Assembly (NCBI RefSeq): GCF_964199755.1
Contig: NC_133910.1
Coordinates: forward strand, 4,052,501 to 4,116,500
Reading direction: 5' to 3'
Length of the DNA: 64,000 nucleotides
From: Larus michahellis
Taxonomy: Eukaryota > Chordata > Aves > Charadriiformes > Laridae
In this document: piece after piece, positions 13,001 to 25,144 of the stretch
How the letters are laid out: every line of letters begins with the position of its first letter
Numbering within the stretch: the stretch's first letter is position 1
Notes under the pieces: model-generated
What the model was told of the DNA's origin: nothing
Database searches by the model: none
What the model saw: only the letters and a program-made list of their open reading frames with translations
Made by a program: the position numbers and the translations under genes

Positions 13001-16000
13001 CGCAAGAAATGAGAGCGGGGCAAATGCCTTCTCCTGGGCTTGCTGTGCAAGTGGTGGTACGTGCTGACAGGACAACGGGTTTCACTCCTCGTCGTGTGAC
13101 TCCTTCTCTCCCCTTCCTTTCCACAGGGGGTGTTAAACAGCACCAGTGCGATGCTGAGTTGAGAAAGGAGATCTCGCTGGTTTGGCCCAATCTGTCCCAG
13201 AAGACTCTGGATCTGCTGGTGCCTCCTCACAAACGTAAGTGGTTTGTCAGCAAGCACCCAACCCATCCTAGCCACCTAAGAAGCCCTGAGTGTGTTCCTC
13301 CCTCCTTGCCTGCTCTGTCCCTAGCCCCGTCCTAGGTGCACGGTCATTTAGAGGATGCAGCCAAGGAACCAAGTGCAGTTCCTGCCCCATCCCTGGAGGT
13401 GTTCAAGGCCAGGTTGGACAGCGCTTGGAGCAACCTGTTCTAGCAGGAGGTGTCCCTGCTGGAACTGGATGGGCTTTAAGGTCCTTTCCAACCCAAACCA
13501 TTCTGTGATTCTATGATTCAGCTTGTTGGTATCCTCTGCGTAGGGTTTCCAGCCCGCACCTCCATGCCATGGTCACAAAAGGAGGGGGGAAGCTGAGGTC
13601 ACATCTAGCCATGTATTTCATTATGCTACAGTAGATTTCCTGTACTTAGAAAAAAACACAAACCCAACCCAGTGCCAAGATGGGACCGATGCCCTGTGTG
13701 GCCTCTTCCAGAGCTTTTCCATAGCTTTGTCTGCCTCCAGCCTGTGCCGTACAGGACGGGAGAGCAATTTCTACCACCTGGGCTCCAGAAAACCAGAAGA
13801 AAATTAAAGTTTGCTGAGAACTTCAGAATCAGAAGAGAGGTATTCTGGGGCTAAAGGCCTTTGTGTTACTTGATGATGTCCTGGGCAAATGTGCTGAGAA
13901 AATGGAAAGTTTCCTATTATCTTGATTGGCCCAAACAAGGGCTCTGGATTCCTGATTAATGAGAAACAGTGCAGAGCAATAAAGGCATTGTTAATTAAAA
14001 AAACTGAGGGAGCTGAGGAGGTGCAAATCAGTGGGTAGTGACTGCTTAAGTCTTTTCCTCCCCTCCTCTCGTGATGCCTATATATCTGCTGCTTTAACTC
14101 CTCGCTCTATGGTAAGTGCTCCATTGCCGTGCGGGGAAGGACTGGTAGCGTAACTGTGAGGGTGAAAAGAGACATCTGGAAAAATGAAATTCTCTTTAAA
14201 TGTATATTAGCCCATTATGCTCCGGTTGACTGTAATTCAAAGAAATAGGAATAAGGGTTCTTTGTTGATAAAAAGCTGGCCGTGGATCTGGTATTAATTT
14301 AGCAATTCTTCTGTCGGCAATGCTTACAATGCCACAGAGCTTTCCTGCCCGTTTTTTTTCTACATGGTCTCTGTGAATGTTTGCCACAGAGAGCTAGAGA
14401 CAGGGGCCATCCTCCTCAGATGTGAAAGGCAGCAACAAGCAAAGACCTGAAGAAGCTGGTTTGTAACCTTTTGTTGGTCTTTTTTTCTTTCCTCCACTTT
14501 TCTGTGTCTGTTTTGCCTCGTTATTCTAATGTCGCCTCTTCTTTCTCCTTGTTTTTCACACCCATTTGTTGTTATTTCTTGTGCTCTTTGACTTATTCTT
14601 CTCTTCTCCTGATCCTTTCCCGTTCCTCGCCTGGACATCTCTGCTGCGTTTCACCATCCTCTGACAGCTGATGAGATGACCGTGGGGAAGGTCTACGCAG
14701 CACTGATGATATTCGACTTCTACAAGCAGAATAAGAACAGCAGGGAACAGGTCCACCAGCCGCCCGGGGGGCTGTGCCAGGTACTCAGCCCAAAGGTGCC
14801 ATCGGTCCTCCCTCTTGGACAGGCTCTTCTCCAGCGTTGGGGAGCTCTCGCCAGAGTCACTGGCGCGTTTCGTCCACAAAGTCTGGATGCTTCTCTAGGC
14901 AGGATTTGAAAATGCTGTCTCAAAAATGGAAACCGCTCCTGAAAGTCTCTGTCTCTCAAAGAAAATTAAAACAAACAAACAAAAAAAGTTTCAGTTGCCT
15001 TTTCCAGTAGGTCTGGAAAGGTCTTTTCCGAAAAACTCCAAGTGACATCTGGCAGTCTGTTTTCCTTTTTGGCAGTCCTGTTTTCAGAAGTGGCCTAGGG
15101 GCTGGGAGACACAAAAAGATTTCTTTGGGCCACCAAAGAATTCTTGAAAGCCAATGATAGTTTGGCTATATAATGTTTAAGTTGCTTTTGGAAATGGGGA
15201 TTATTCAAAATCATTTTGGCTCCAATAGAGTTGAAGATTCTTACAATTTCTTGAAAATATTTCCACACAGCTGCCTTGGGATTGAAACCCCAATGGTTTC
15301 CGATAGGACATGTACCCATGGATTTCAGGATGGTCACCCAGCTGGCCTCCAGCATGACTGATTTGTCTGTCTCACAGACGGGAGGCTACAGCAAACCCCG
15401 TGTCACAACGAGCCACCAAGGAGCACAAGCCCCTTTGGTCACATCAGTGTAGGAAACCCCTGCTGCGCTCTGGTGACCGGGGGAATATTTTGTCAGAGGG
15501 AAGGGGGATTGCAGCACAACTTTGGCTTGCGGAAAGCCGAGGGCAGCAAGTGTCCTTCAGCGCCTCTTACAGCTGTGGGAAGGCTGGGGTGTGCTTTCTG
15601 CTGGGCTGGTCTCTCAGGGTGACAAAGTGGGCTTTTTATTAAGTAGGAAAAGCACTGCAGCCCATCCTCTCCGTACACAGCTCTGTCTCTGACAACCTCT
15701 CCTTCTGCTTCGCAGCCCGGACCGGTGTCACTCTTCCACCCCCTGAAGGCCACTTTGGAGCAAACCCAGCCTGCGGCGTTCAACAACGCGAAGGCCTTCC
15801 TTCGCCAGAAAAGCTCAGCCTCGCTCAACAACGGCGGCGCATTGTGAGTATCCTGTCACCTCCCCGCCAAAGCTGCAAGGCGGAGAAGGCACACGCTGGG
15901 TGTATGCATCAACCCCGAACACCGCTGTTCGGTTGCTCTGGTGGTGGGGCAGCTGGTGACACCAAGACCAACAGCCCCTTCGCGCCATGGCTGGGACAAT

Positions 16001-19000
16001 TTCCCACCGGTGGCTACCAAAATGCCTCCATGGGGCTCTGCTTCCCACTGCTGCCTCGGGTGCAGTTCTCCAGACCTTCAGGTTTTCTTAATGGTCTCCT
16101 CTGAATCTTAGTTGGAGAGCCTTCCATTGTGGCTAGTTGTAAGTGTGAGTTTGCTTACAGGAATTTGGGATCGCTGCAAACCAATTAAACAAACACCAAC
16201 CCACCAACCACCGCTGCAGTGAGTTCTTGGGAGTCAAAAAGTCCTTGGGAACAAAGTCATCCCTCGAGCTCATGGCACTTGGTAACAGCAAGGGTTCCTT
16301 GAGACTTTCCAGGACAGAATCTGGCTCTTTCTCTTTGGGCAAAATAATACCTCCACAGAGAGCTTACTAAACAGTTATAGTAACAGCGATCCCTAATCAA
16401 TTCTCTATTTCCTGCTTTTCTTCAGATGACTTTCCTCTGGGTCACAAGGACTATGGATTTTTAGTGATAGACACCTGAAGTTTAAATGTCCCAAATAAGC
16501 CCAATGGGGAAACCAACGTCAGACTCAACAGTGAAACCCAGGGCCACCTGTATCACTGTGTGTCAGTGAATGTACTTCTGCGTGGCCACAGATGTGTTTG
16601 ACCAATGTCTAACTGGTCTTGCATACGTAATTTGCCTGAAGTCCAAAATTCTTCATTCTTCTTCGTCAGAACTTAAGCTGCAGAAGTTGCTTTCCTTAGT
16701 TACTGAAAAATAATGTGATGGCGGGTTTGATTTCGTTGTTGCTCATGGGATCTTCAGGCTGGGTAGGGAGCGGCCCTGGCAAAACCCAGGGGACTTTATA
16801 GCTTCACCAGCAGCTGTGCCCGTCCTGCAACTCGTTTCACAAGCGAGAACTCAAAGGGTGTCTGAGTGGTCTACCTTCGTCACAATAAGGGCAGCAAAAT
16901 CTCTTTGCAAAAGAGTTAATCTTTTTTCCCCTTTTTCTTCTGACAGGCCAGCGCCAGAGGGTGGGATCAAAGAGTCCAGTTCTTGGGGGACTCAACGCAC
17001 CCAGGATGTGTTTTATGAAACCAGGACACCAGCTTTTGAACGAGGCCACTCAGAAGAAATCCCCATCGAACGGGTGAGCAAACAGGGTGAAGATGTGAAC
17101 AGCGGGTGAGGTGAAGTAGACTTTAGAAATGCAGCACATTTTTACGAAGTTTAGAAAATGTTTAGAAAAAACAGGTGAAGACAGGGTGAAGTGCAGCAGA
17201 CAGTAGATCTGTCCCTTGAGACAAGCAGTGTTCTGGCTCTTACAATCCCTAGTTTGCTTAAACATTATGAAGAAAATCCAAATCTGGTAGCTTCTACAGT
17301 CTGACAGCTGTACACGTGGACGTGCTTTTCATGGAATTATGTGTCTGCTGTGATAGATTACTCAAGGTTACCTCTTCCTAGTTGTCCCATTGTCCCAATC
17401 CCGTTGTCATCAGTGTACAAACTCAGACGAGGGGTTTCACAGGTGACAGCTGGGGCTCATTGCCATGGCTGGTGGAAGAGCTTGGCCCACTGTTGTCCTT
17501 GTTGAAGACAGCACTGTAGATAGAGTAGCCTCGGCACTCCACAGCTCTTAGCCTAGTTCCCATACTAGCATCTCTTCATAATTAAATCAAATTTAGCAGA
17601 AGCATGTTCAGATGATGGCTTCAAAGCTTGATGTTCATGTCCTTGCTACTGAAACCATTTCTTGTTTCGATCAGGTGGTAGAAATGAGAGAAATCAGCCC
17701 CACACTTGCCAACGGAGAGCACCAACCAGGCCTGGAGAGCCAGGGGCGGGCAGCTTCCATGCCACGGCTGGCCGCCGAAACTCAGGTGAGCGAGGGAGGC
17801 TTTACTGGCGGTGGAAGGCTGAGAGTGGGTCAAGAACTCAGCATCTTCTCTCTGCTTGCCGTGTTGTTGGAAGCTTCTTGGGAATATTTGTTTTAAAAGA
17901 TGTTTGCTGAACCTGGGGACAGGTAACCAGCCTTTGTGCTTGGATGGCAAGTGTTCACGTCCTCGATTTTACTCATCCCTGGTTGCAGCAAGAAGCAACC
18001 CAGAGAAATCCTTCTGTCTGGGGAGCTAACTGATGGCTACCTACCCAAGGGTGTCTGTTTTGATTAACTGGGGACAATACTGTTTGCCAGACTGGATTCC
18101 TGGAAGGCATATGTTTCCCGCTGGCAGTTGTGCCATCTATCCAGACAGACTGTCAAGGCACGCTCCTGCGCCCGAGCCATAAAGAGAGCTGGAGACGTGC
18201 TGGGATTCTCTTTGATCAATGTAGTAGGTACAAAAAATAGGAAGGACCCTGTGCCCGAAAGGCTGCGTTGAGACACTAAGAATTCCCACTGCTTTTTTTT
18301 TTTTTTTCTTCTCTTCACGCAGTATTTAGCATATAGTATATTGTGAATTTGGTCAGTAAAATGTTGAGGATTTCCCTTGTTTAACTTCTTGTAAAGAAAT
18401 CTCATCACTAGAGTTGACTTTTACAGCCACTTGCGGATGCTAATTAGTGCGTAGGGTGTCGTGGTTTTCACAGATCATTTCTGGGCGTTTCACATGTTCG
18501 TTGCTGGCTTCTTGTCCCGGGTGCTCTCCAGCCACCGTCCTGCCTCCTGTGTGTCAGAACGTCCTACCGCTCATGGTCGTGTCTCTCATTCAAAGCGCCT
18601 GATTCACGCGGTCAGGGATGAGCAGCCCGCGGTTGTGGGCTGTTTCCATCGCTCTCCACGGGAAGCAGAACGTAAAAAATACACTGCACCCGAAAACTAA
18701 AAGCCTGCGTGTTGCATGCACAGCAACAGCTCCAACAGATTTAATCGCTTTGCTAACGTGCTCAGGCTGGCACAAGCTACACTTCATCGGCTCGCAAATT
18801 TCCCAGCCGACTTCAGAAACAGCAGGGTTTGTATGAGAGCTGGGATTCTCTGCGTTATCGGGAACGCTACTCAACGTGCTTAATAAAAGCAACAGACCCC
18901 GAAGCAAACCCGTTCTCCCTCCCTTCCCCCTTCCCAGAACAAAGTTGTCCTTTATTCTAAGCCACGAGCAGCATCTTTCCTTCCAAGGCAACGCAGGCGG

Positions 19001-22000
19001 CAGCAGCACCGGCAGCAGGAGCCTTTCCTTGGGCAACTCCTCTCCGTTGCCGCGGGGTGTTTGCAGGAGCGGGTGTCTCTGGTGCCCCCGGGCACAGCTG
19101 CCCCGCGTCAAAGCTCCCTCATCTCCTTGTGAATCAGGCCCGTAGTATCTGAGCAGATCTAACCTCCTTTAATAACACAATGTTTGGGTGGTTGTAGCTT
19201 CAGCTGAATAACTGATCTACTTTCTGTGTGTGTCTCCCCCCTCCACCTTCCCTCTCACGTGCTGCTTCCGCTCCCCCCAAACTTTGAGTTCTTTACAACT
19301 CTTATTTACAATGTGTTCTGTTTCTGGATGTCTCCCTTTCTCTTTGCCCGTCATTCCCCTCTCTTTTTATGTTCCTCATTATTTTTTTATTTTTTTTTTT
19401 TCAAATATCTTCCTGCGCTTTCAATCTCACCTCCTGCCTCCCTCCCTCTTTGCTGCCCTCCTCCCCCATCACCTCCCCTCCCCTGTCGTCATCGTGTCTG
19501 CTGCACATCTGCCGTGATGTCTGACAATGGCTGTACTGTGGGGCTGCTTCAAATAATGTCTCTCATCTTGTCCGAATTGTTTGCAGAGGAGCAAAGCACG
19601 GTCACCTGGGAGTTACCTAGCAGTATGTAGTTTTGCACTAAGTTGTATCCTATTAAATTCCTGTTAAGAAATAATTAACCTTCCTTAACCCTTTACTTTT
19701 TTTTTCCCCTCCTCTTTTGGAGTCCAATGTTGCACCGACGCGGCCGCTTATCTCTTTCCACTTTGCTGCAGTTCCCTCGATCCACAATTGCACGCCGCAC
19801 GCTGTAATAGCAGGGGTTTTTTTGTTTGTTTGTTTTGCTTATTTATTTGTTTTTGTATGCCTTGTTGCACAGGAATTTAGGGAGTGAAAACAGTCGGTTT
19901 GGTAACGAAAAAGCAATTAGTGACTCTCTGCAGGGTTATGGTATATCTAGAGGCTTGCGGGGAGTGTGTGCATGCCCCGTGAACGTAACGAGAGCATTGT
20001 CGGGATTTATGGAAAGGGTATTCATTGCTTTGCCACTTCCCATTAGTGTCAGCGGGGACTTCTGTCCCTGGAATAAGCACAGAATCAGGTCTGAAGCCCA
20101 AAGAGAAATGTTCATTTCTTATCGATTTGGCTGGCTTTTTGTTGGGAAATCTGTGTAGCCTTCTTCCCGGCAGCTCCTTGGTGGATTTTGGAAATCTGGA
20201 TAAGTGTTTTCAGCAGGAAGTATTTTCACTTTTCTTTTGCCCATCAGACCATCCAGTTTACGGGCCTCTCTGCCTTCCTCCATCTTCAGTCTCAACCCTA
20301 AGCAAGGAGGACAAACACAAAGCTCTTCAATATAATTTCTTGCCCACGCAACCGGGGCCACAAGAGGAGACAAAGGCAGCCCAGCACGGTCCTGCCGACG
20401 GCGCTGGTGCAGCCCCCGGGGATGTGCTGTGCTCCCCCCAGCAGTGTCTTCCTCCTGCCTCTGCGAAACCTCCCAGCTCCACTGGGAAGCACCAAAATTT
20501 GGGGAACTGCCTGTAAAAGAGAGCACCAAACAGAAATTCAGCCCAGACTGCACCTTTGCACGCAAGATAACCCGCCCGCGCCAGCCCGCGGGGAGGGAGA
20601 GCCGTTCTTTCCACTCAAAATAACGAGCAGAGCTGCGAAACCACTGGCTTTGCTTTGTGTAAATATCACGGGGCAACAGAGACCTGAGATTCGGGATAAG
20701 CAAACAAAATAGCACAGGCGGTAAAAATAATACAGGGCTCTTTGGAAAGGTTACAGTGAACAAAGTAAATGTTCTGCGAGAACTGTCGTTGGAGGCAGAT
20801 ATTGGATCGTGAATTCAAACAAGCGGCGGAGCTGAGGGACCGGAGGACATCCTGAGCTCCTTCCCCATCAGGCTGGACCACCGTGTTCCAAGGTCTTTCC
20901 TCTGCCACGCAGCTTTGACGCAGTGGTAGACACAGGGAAGCCTCCAGGGGATGGATGAAGCCCTGTCTCCACCACAGCTGGAGGCCAGCAGGGTGAAAGA
21001 GAATCACAGAATCACAGAATGGTAGGGTTGGAAGGGACCTCTGGAGATCACCCAGTCCCACCCCCGGCCAGAGCAGGGTCACCCAGAGCAGGTGGCACAG
21101 GAACGCCTCCAGGTGGGTTTGGAATGTCTCCAGAGGAGACTCCCCCACCTCTCTGGGCAGCCTGTGCCAGGGCTCTGCCACCCTCACAGCAAAGAACTTC
21201 CTCCTCATGTTTAGGTGGAACTTCCTATGCTCAAGTTGCAGTGTAACCAGCTACTGTATAGGAAGGACACGTGGGAATTGTCCTCATTTTCTGAGCATTA
21301 TACCTGGGGACTGGGCAGTAGGGAAGGGAAAGGCTGTGAGAATAGCTGTCCTGTAGTCCACTTGTCTTGGTTTCTGTAGACCGTCTTTGTAAGGTTTTGA
21401 ACCTCAAGGGAAGGGAGCAGAGTCTGGAGGTGCCTCTGGCACTGGGACTGGGCCCAGCAATGCCCGTGGGAGGCTGCGTTACTGTGCTCAGTGTCCAGGT
21501 GTTTGGCCACAAATGATTTGAAAACAGCAATAGCAAACGCAAGTAGTCATCTTTGGAGGTGTCCTACTAGAATTGCAGGACATACGTGCTATCCTGCTTG
21601 TCCCAGCCATAAGGGCTTCAAGGAGCGATGATGGGACAAGAGAGGTTTGACGGGAGTTTTCTTCAATTGCAAGGAGACAGAAGTAATTTCTCAGTGGCTT
21701 GGCCTGTACCTTGCCCACTTATTCCCAATTTTTCTCCCTCTTCCTTAGGGAAGTGATCATCCCCCTGTACTCGGCACTGGTGAGGCCCCACCTCGAGTAC
21801 TGCGTTCAGTTTTGGGCCCCTCGCTACAAGAGGGACATTGAGGTGTTGGAGCGTGTCCAGAGAAGGGCTACAAAGCTGGTGAGGGGCCTGGAGGACAAAC
21901 CTTATGAAGAACGACTGAGGGAGCTGGGGTTGTTTAGCCTGGAGAAGAGGAGGCTGAGGGGAGACCTTATCACCCTCTACAACTACCTGAAAGGAGGTTG

Positions 22001-25000
22001 TAGAGAGATGGGGGCTGACCTCTTCTCCCTGGTGACAAGTGATAGGACGAGGGGAAACGGGTTCAAGTTACGTCAGGGGAGGTTTAGATTAGATATTAGG
22101 AGACATTTTTTCACTGAAAGGGTTATTAAACATTGGAATAGGCTGCCCAGGGAGGTGGTGGATTCACCATCCCTGGAGGTGTTTAAAGAAAGGGTAGATG
22201 GGGCACTTAGGGACATGGTTTAGAAGTGGCTCTTGTCAGGGTAGGCTAAAGGTTGGACTCGATGATCTTAAAGGTCCCTTCCAACCTCAACAATTCTATG
22301 ATTCTCTCCATGTGATGCCCAGCAACGCTTTCATGCTTTCCTCTTCGGAGTTGCTTCGGGATGACCCCATGCCCTGAAGCAGCTTTGGGTGAAACTAGTC
22401 TTGGAGAATTATCTTTGCGAGGCGCTTGGCTCCTGTGCTGCCCTGTGTCCCTGCTAACCTACCGCTGACTCCCGTGAGCGCTGTGTTTGGTGTGAAGTGC
22501 TGCATCTCGCTCCGCGCCCGTGGTACCTGTGGATTGGCACTCTGCTAAAAGCAAAGCCCATTTCAGCAAATGGAGATCACGTTTGCTCCTCAAATTGAGC
22601 ACTCAACCTACCATTCCACAAGTCCTTCTGCCCATTCCAGTTTTACCCAGTTAACCATTTTTCTCCTTCCCGTCCTTCCCCCTTTCTCTTACTGTATAAC
22701 CCTCCCCATGCTGGGAACCAAGCAGCTGAGGACGGTGCAGCGCCTGCCCTCACCCTTCTCCATGTCCCTCCGTCTGCCTTGCAGCCCATCCCGGACACCA
22801 GCCCCATGAAACGCTCCGTCTCCACGCTGACCCCGCAGCGCCCTCACCCCATGCACCTCTACGAATACTCCTTGGAGCGCATGCCGCCGGAGCAAGGGCA
22901 TCACCACCATCACCACCGCTGCCACCGGCGGAAAGAGAAGAAGCAGAAGTCCTTGGACAGGTCCCCGCATCAGCTGGCCGATGGAGAAGCTGGTAAGTGC
23001 CTTACAAACAAGGATTTGTCCCTTGTCCTCCTCCCTTCAGGATGCACAGCATCATCTGATGTGATTTGGGGTCCCGTCTGCACCGAATGACCTCCCTGCC
23101 CCAAACTTGGGAGTTCCTTTCACGTTGGTGACCCCCAACCAATGTTATTCTTTCAGTGGCCCAGTCTGGTGAGTCTTCTTCCAAGGACAAGAAGCAGGAA
23201 CGCGGCCGGTCCCAAGAGAGGAAGCAGCACTCTTCCTCCTCCTCCGAAAAGCAGCGCTTTTACTCCTGCGACCGCTACGGCAGCCGGGACCGTTCTCAGC
23301 CCAAGTCTGCCGATCAGAGCAGGCCCACCTCACCCAACGGAGGGCCGGAGCAAGGTCCACACAGACAGGTGAGGAGATGCAGGGTGGGAAAAGAGCCCTA
23401 AGGTCTTCCAGGGATGTACGCACCTTTTCTATGCTTCGCTTAAAATAAAGGAGACTGAATGGGGAAGGAAGGCCAGGCAGTAGGAGATCACAGAATGGTT
23501 CGGGTTGGAAGGGACCTTAAAGCTCATCCGGTGCCACCCCCTGCCCTGGGCAGGGACACCTCCCACCAGCCCAGGTTGCTCCAAGCCCCGTCCAACCTGG
23601 CCTTGAACCCCTCCAGGGATGGATAAAGCCATTGAGGTCCTGCGTTTGCTTCACATGCAAAATAGGGATGGAAATGTCACTTGGTGACCCATTAGTAGCC
23701 ACCTAGAGAGTGAATGACTCCAGACATCTCGAAGAGACCCCACTGCCAAGGACACTCTCGCTTATGGTTCCACCAGGGCTTATGAGAGACCTGAGAACTG
23801 ACAGCTGTTGATGCTGGTGGAGAAAGCGTATCTGAGCCAAGGCAGACTGGTAGCATGGAGTGGGACTTGGGCAACTGAGCTGAACCGTTCCCCTGCTTGT
23901 GTTGATCCAGCACCTACTGCTGCCCCGGGCACAAACATTTGGTGGTTGCCAAAAAAATCCTTACCATGGCAGTACAAGCCAACCTAACCCAGTATGGGGG
24001 ACTCCAGACAGCCAGAGTTAGAGCCCAGGGGAAGGATTTAAATGACGAGGCTTCGGAGTGTCCCACTAGGTGCAAAATGAAGCAGTTTTTGGTCTCCTTA
24101 CCCTGGCCCGTGCCTTTCTGCGTCCCCGCGTGGTCCTTAGCAGCATCCAGGCTGCAGCAGCAGAGGCCGTGAGCTGCACTGAGTGCTCAGGGGCTGCTGG
24201 GGACACCCAGGGCACGGGACAGGCTTTGCACTGTCCTCCTCAGCTGGGACCGGACGGGACATCGCTTTAAGGGCTGATGCTGCGTGTGGCCATAGAAAGA
24301 GCAGCCCAACAGGTCTCCTCCCTCTTTCGTTGCCGCGGTCCCCGACTGGCCTGCGTCTGGTTTTTCAGATGAGTTTGTCTTTCCATTTCTTAATTTCTCC
24401 CTCTGCTTGGAGAGGCAGGAACATGGCGCTAATTTTTAACATGGTGTCTCTCCTTTCTTGCACGCTCAGCTTACTAGAACTTCAAATATCACATATGTTT
24501 TAATTTAAAAAAAAAAAAAAAAAAAAAAACAAACTAAAACAACAAACAAAACCGAAAACCTTCCCATAGTTAACAGACCATCAGCGTTAGGGCATCAGCT
24601 GCCCTGTATAAACCTGTTTCCCCAGTTCCCCTCACGTCCATATTGTCCTCCCGTGTGGGTTTAGTAAGGCAGGGCACAGAAAGCCTGATGTATTTTCTCC
24701 ACTCGCGCGTTGTCTGCTCCGAATGGAGCTGCTAATACATCCCCTGGGAGTTCTGGAAAAAAAAAACAACAAAAAAACCAAAAAACAAAACGGATTAAAA
24801 TAAATAGCCAAAGCAGCATATCGCTTCTGTCCCGATGAGCTGAAGCCCCTTGTCTTAATAAGGTGTCTGCGAGAAGCTCCGTCAGTCCGTTTCCTGCACG
24901 ATTTTGGCTCGATAAGGAGGTGCTTGTTGTTAACTCTCAAGTATTTTCTTTGTTAGTCGGTCCCTCTCCTTGGGAGACGCAGCTCTTCCCAGGAGCCCTG

Positions 25001-25113
25001 AATATACCAAAAAGGAGACGCGGGTACCTTCAGCCTGGGCAGCTTCACCCTGCCGACAAGGTGGCTCCGTCCCAGCTAGAGCCAAGCCAAAAATCAGGAC
25101 AGGTTCGGTTCGG

Positions 25114-25144
<31 letters not shown>

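Larger units (their letters stand above)
19623..22784 (+). other. CACNA1B: CACNA1B intron with two CR1 copies
   Basis: The intron carries CR1 fragments at 21002-21240 (minus) and 21749-22305 (plus). T-rich tracts lie soon after the microexon donor (19697-19716, 19816-19858). No further exon was recognised before 22785. Confidence 0.75.

Noticed and set aside
21749..22305. Functional reverse-transcriptase gene
   Set aside because: Only the C-terminal part beyond the catalytic palm is present. It is a 5'-truncated CR1 copy.
24509..24560. Processed pseudogene suggested by a long A-tract
   Set aside because: No coding remnant or target-site duplication was seen upstream of the A-run.
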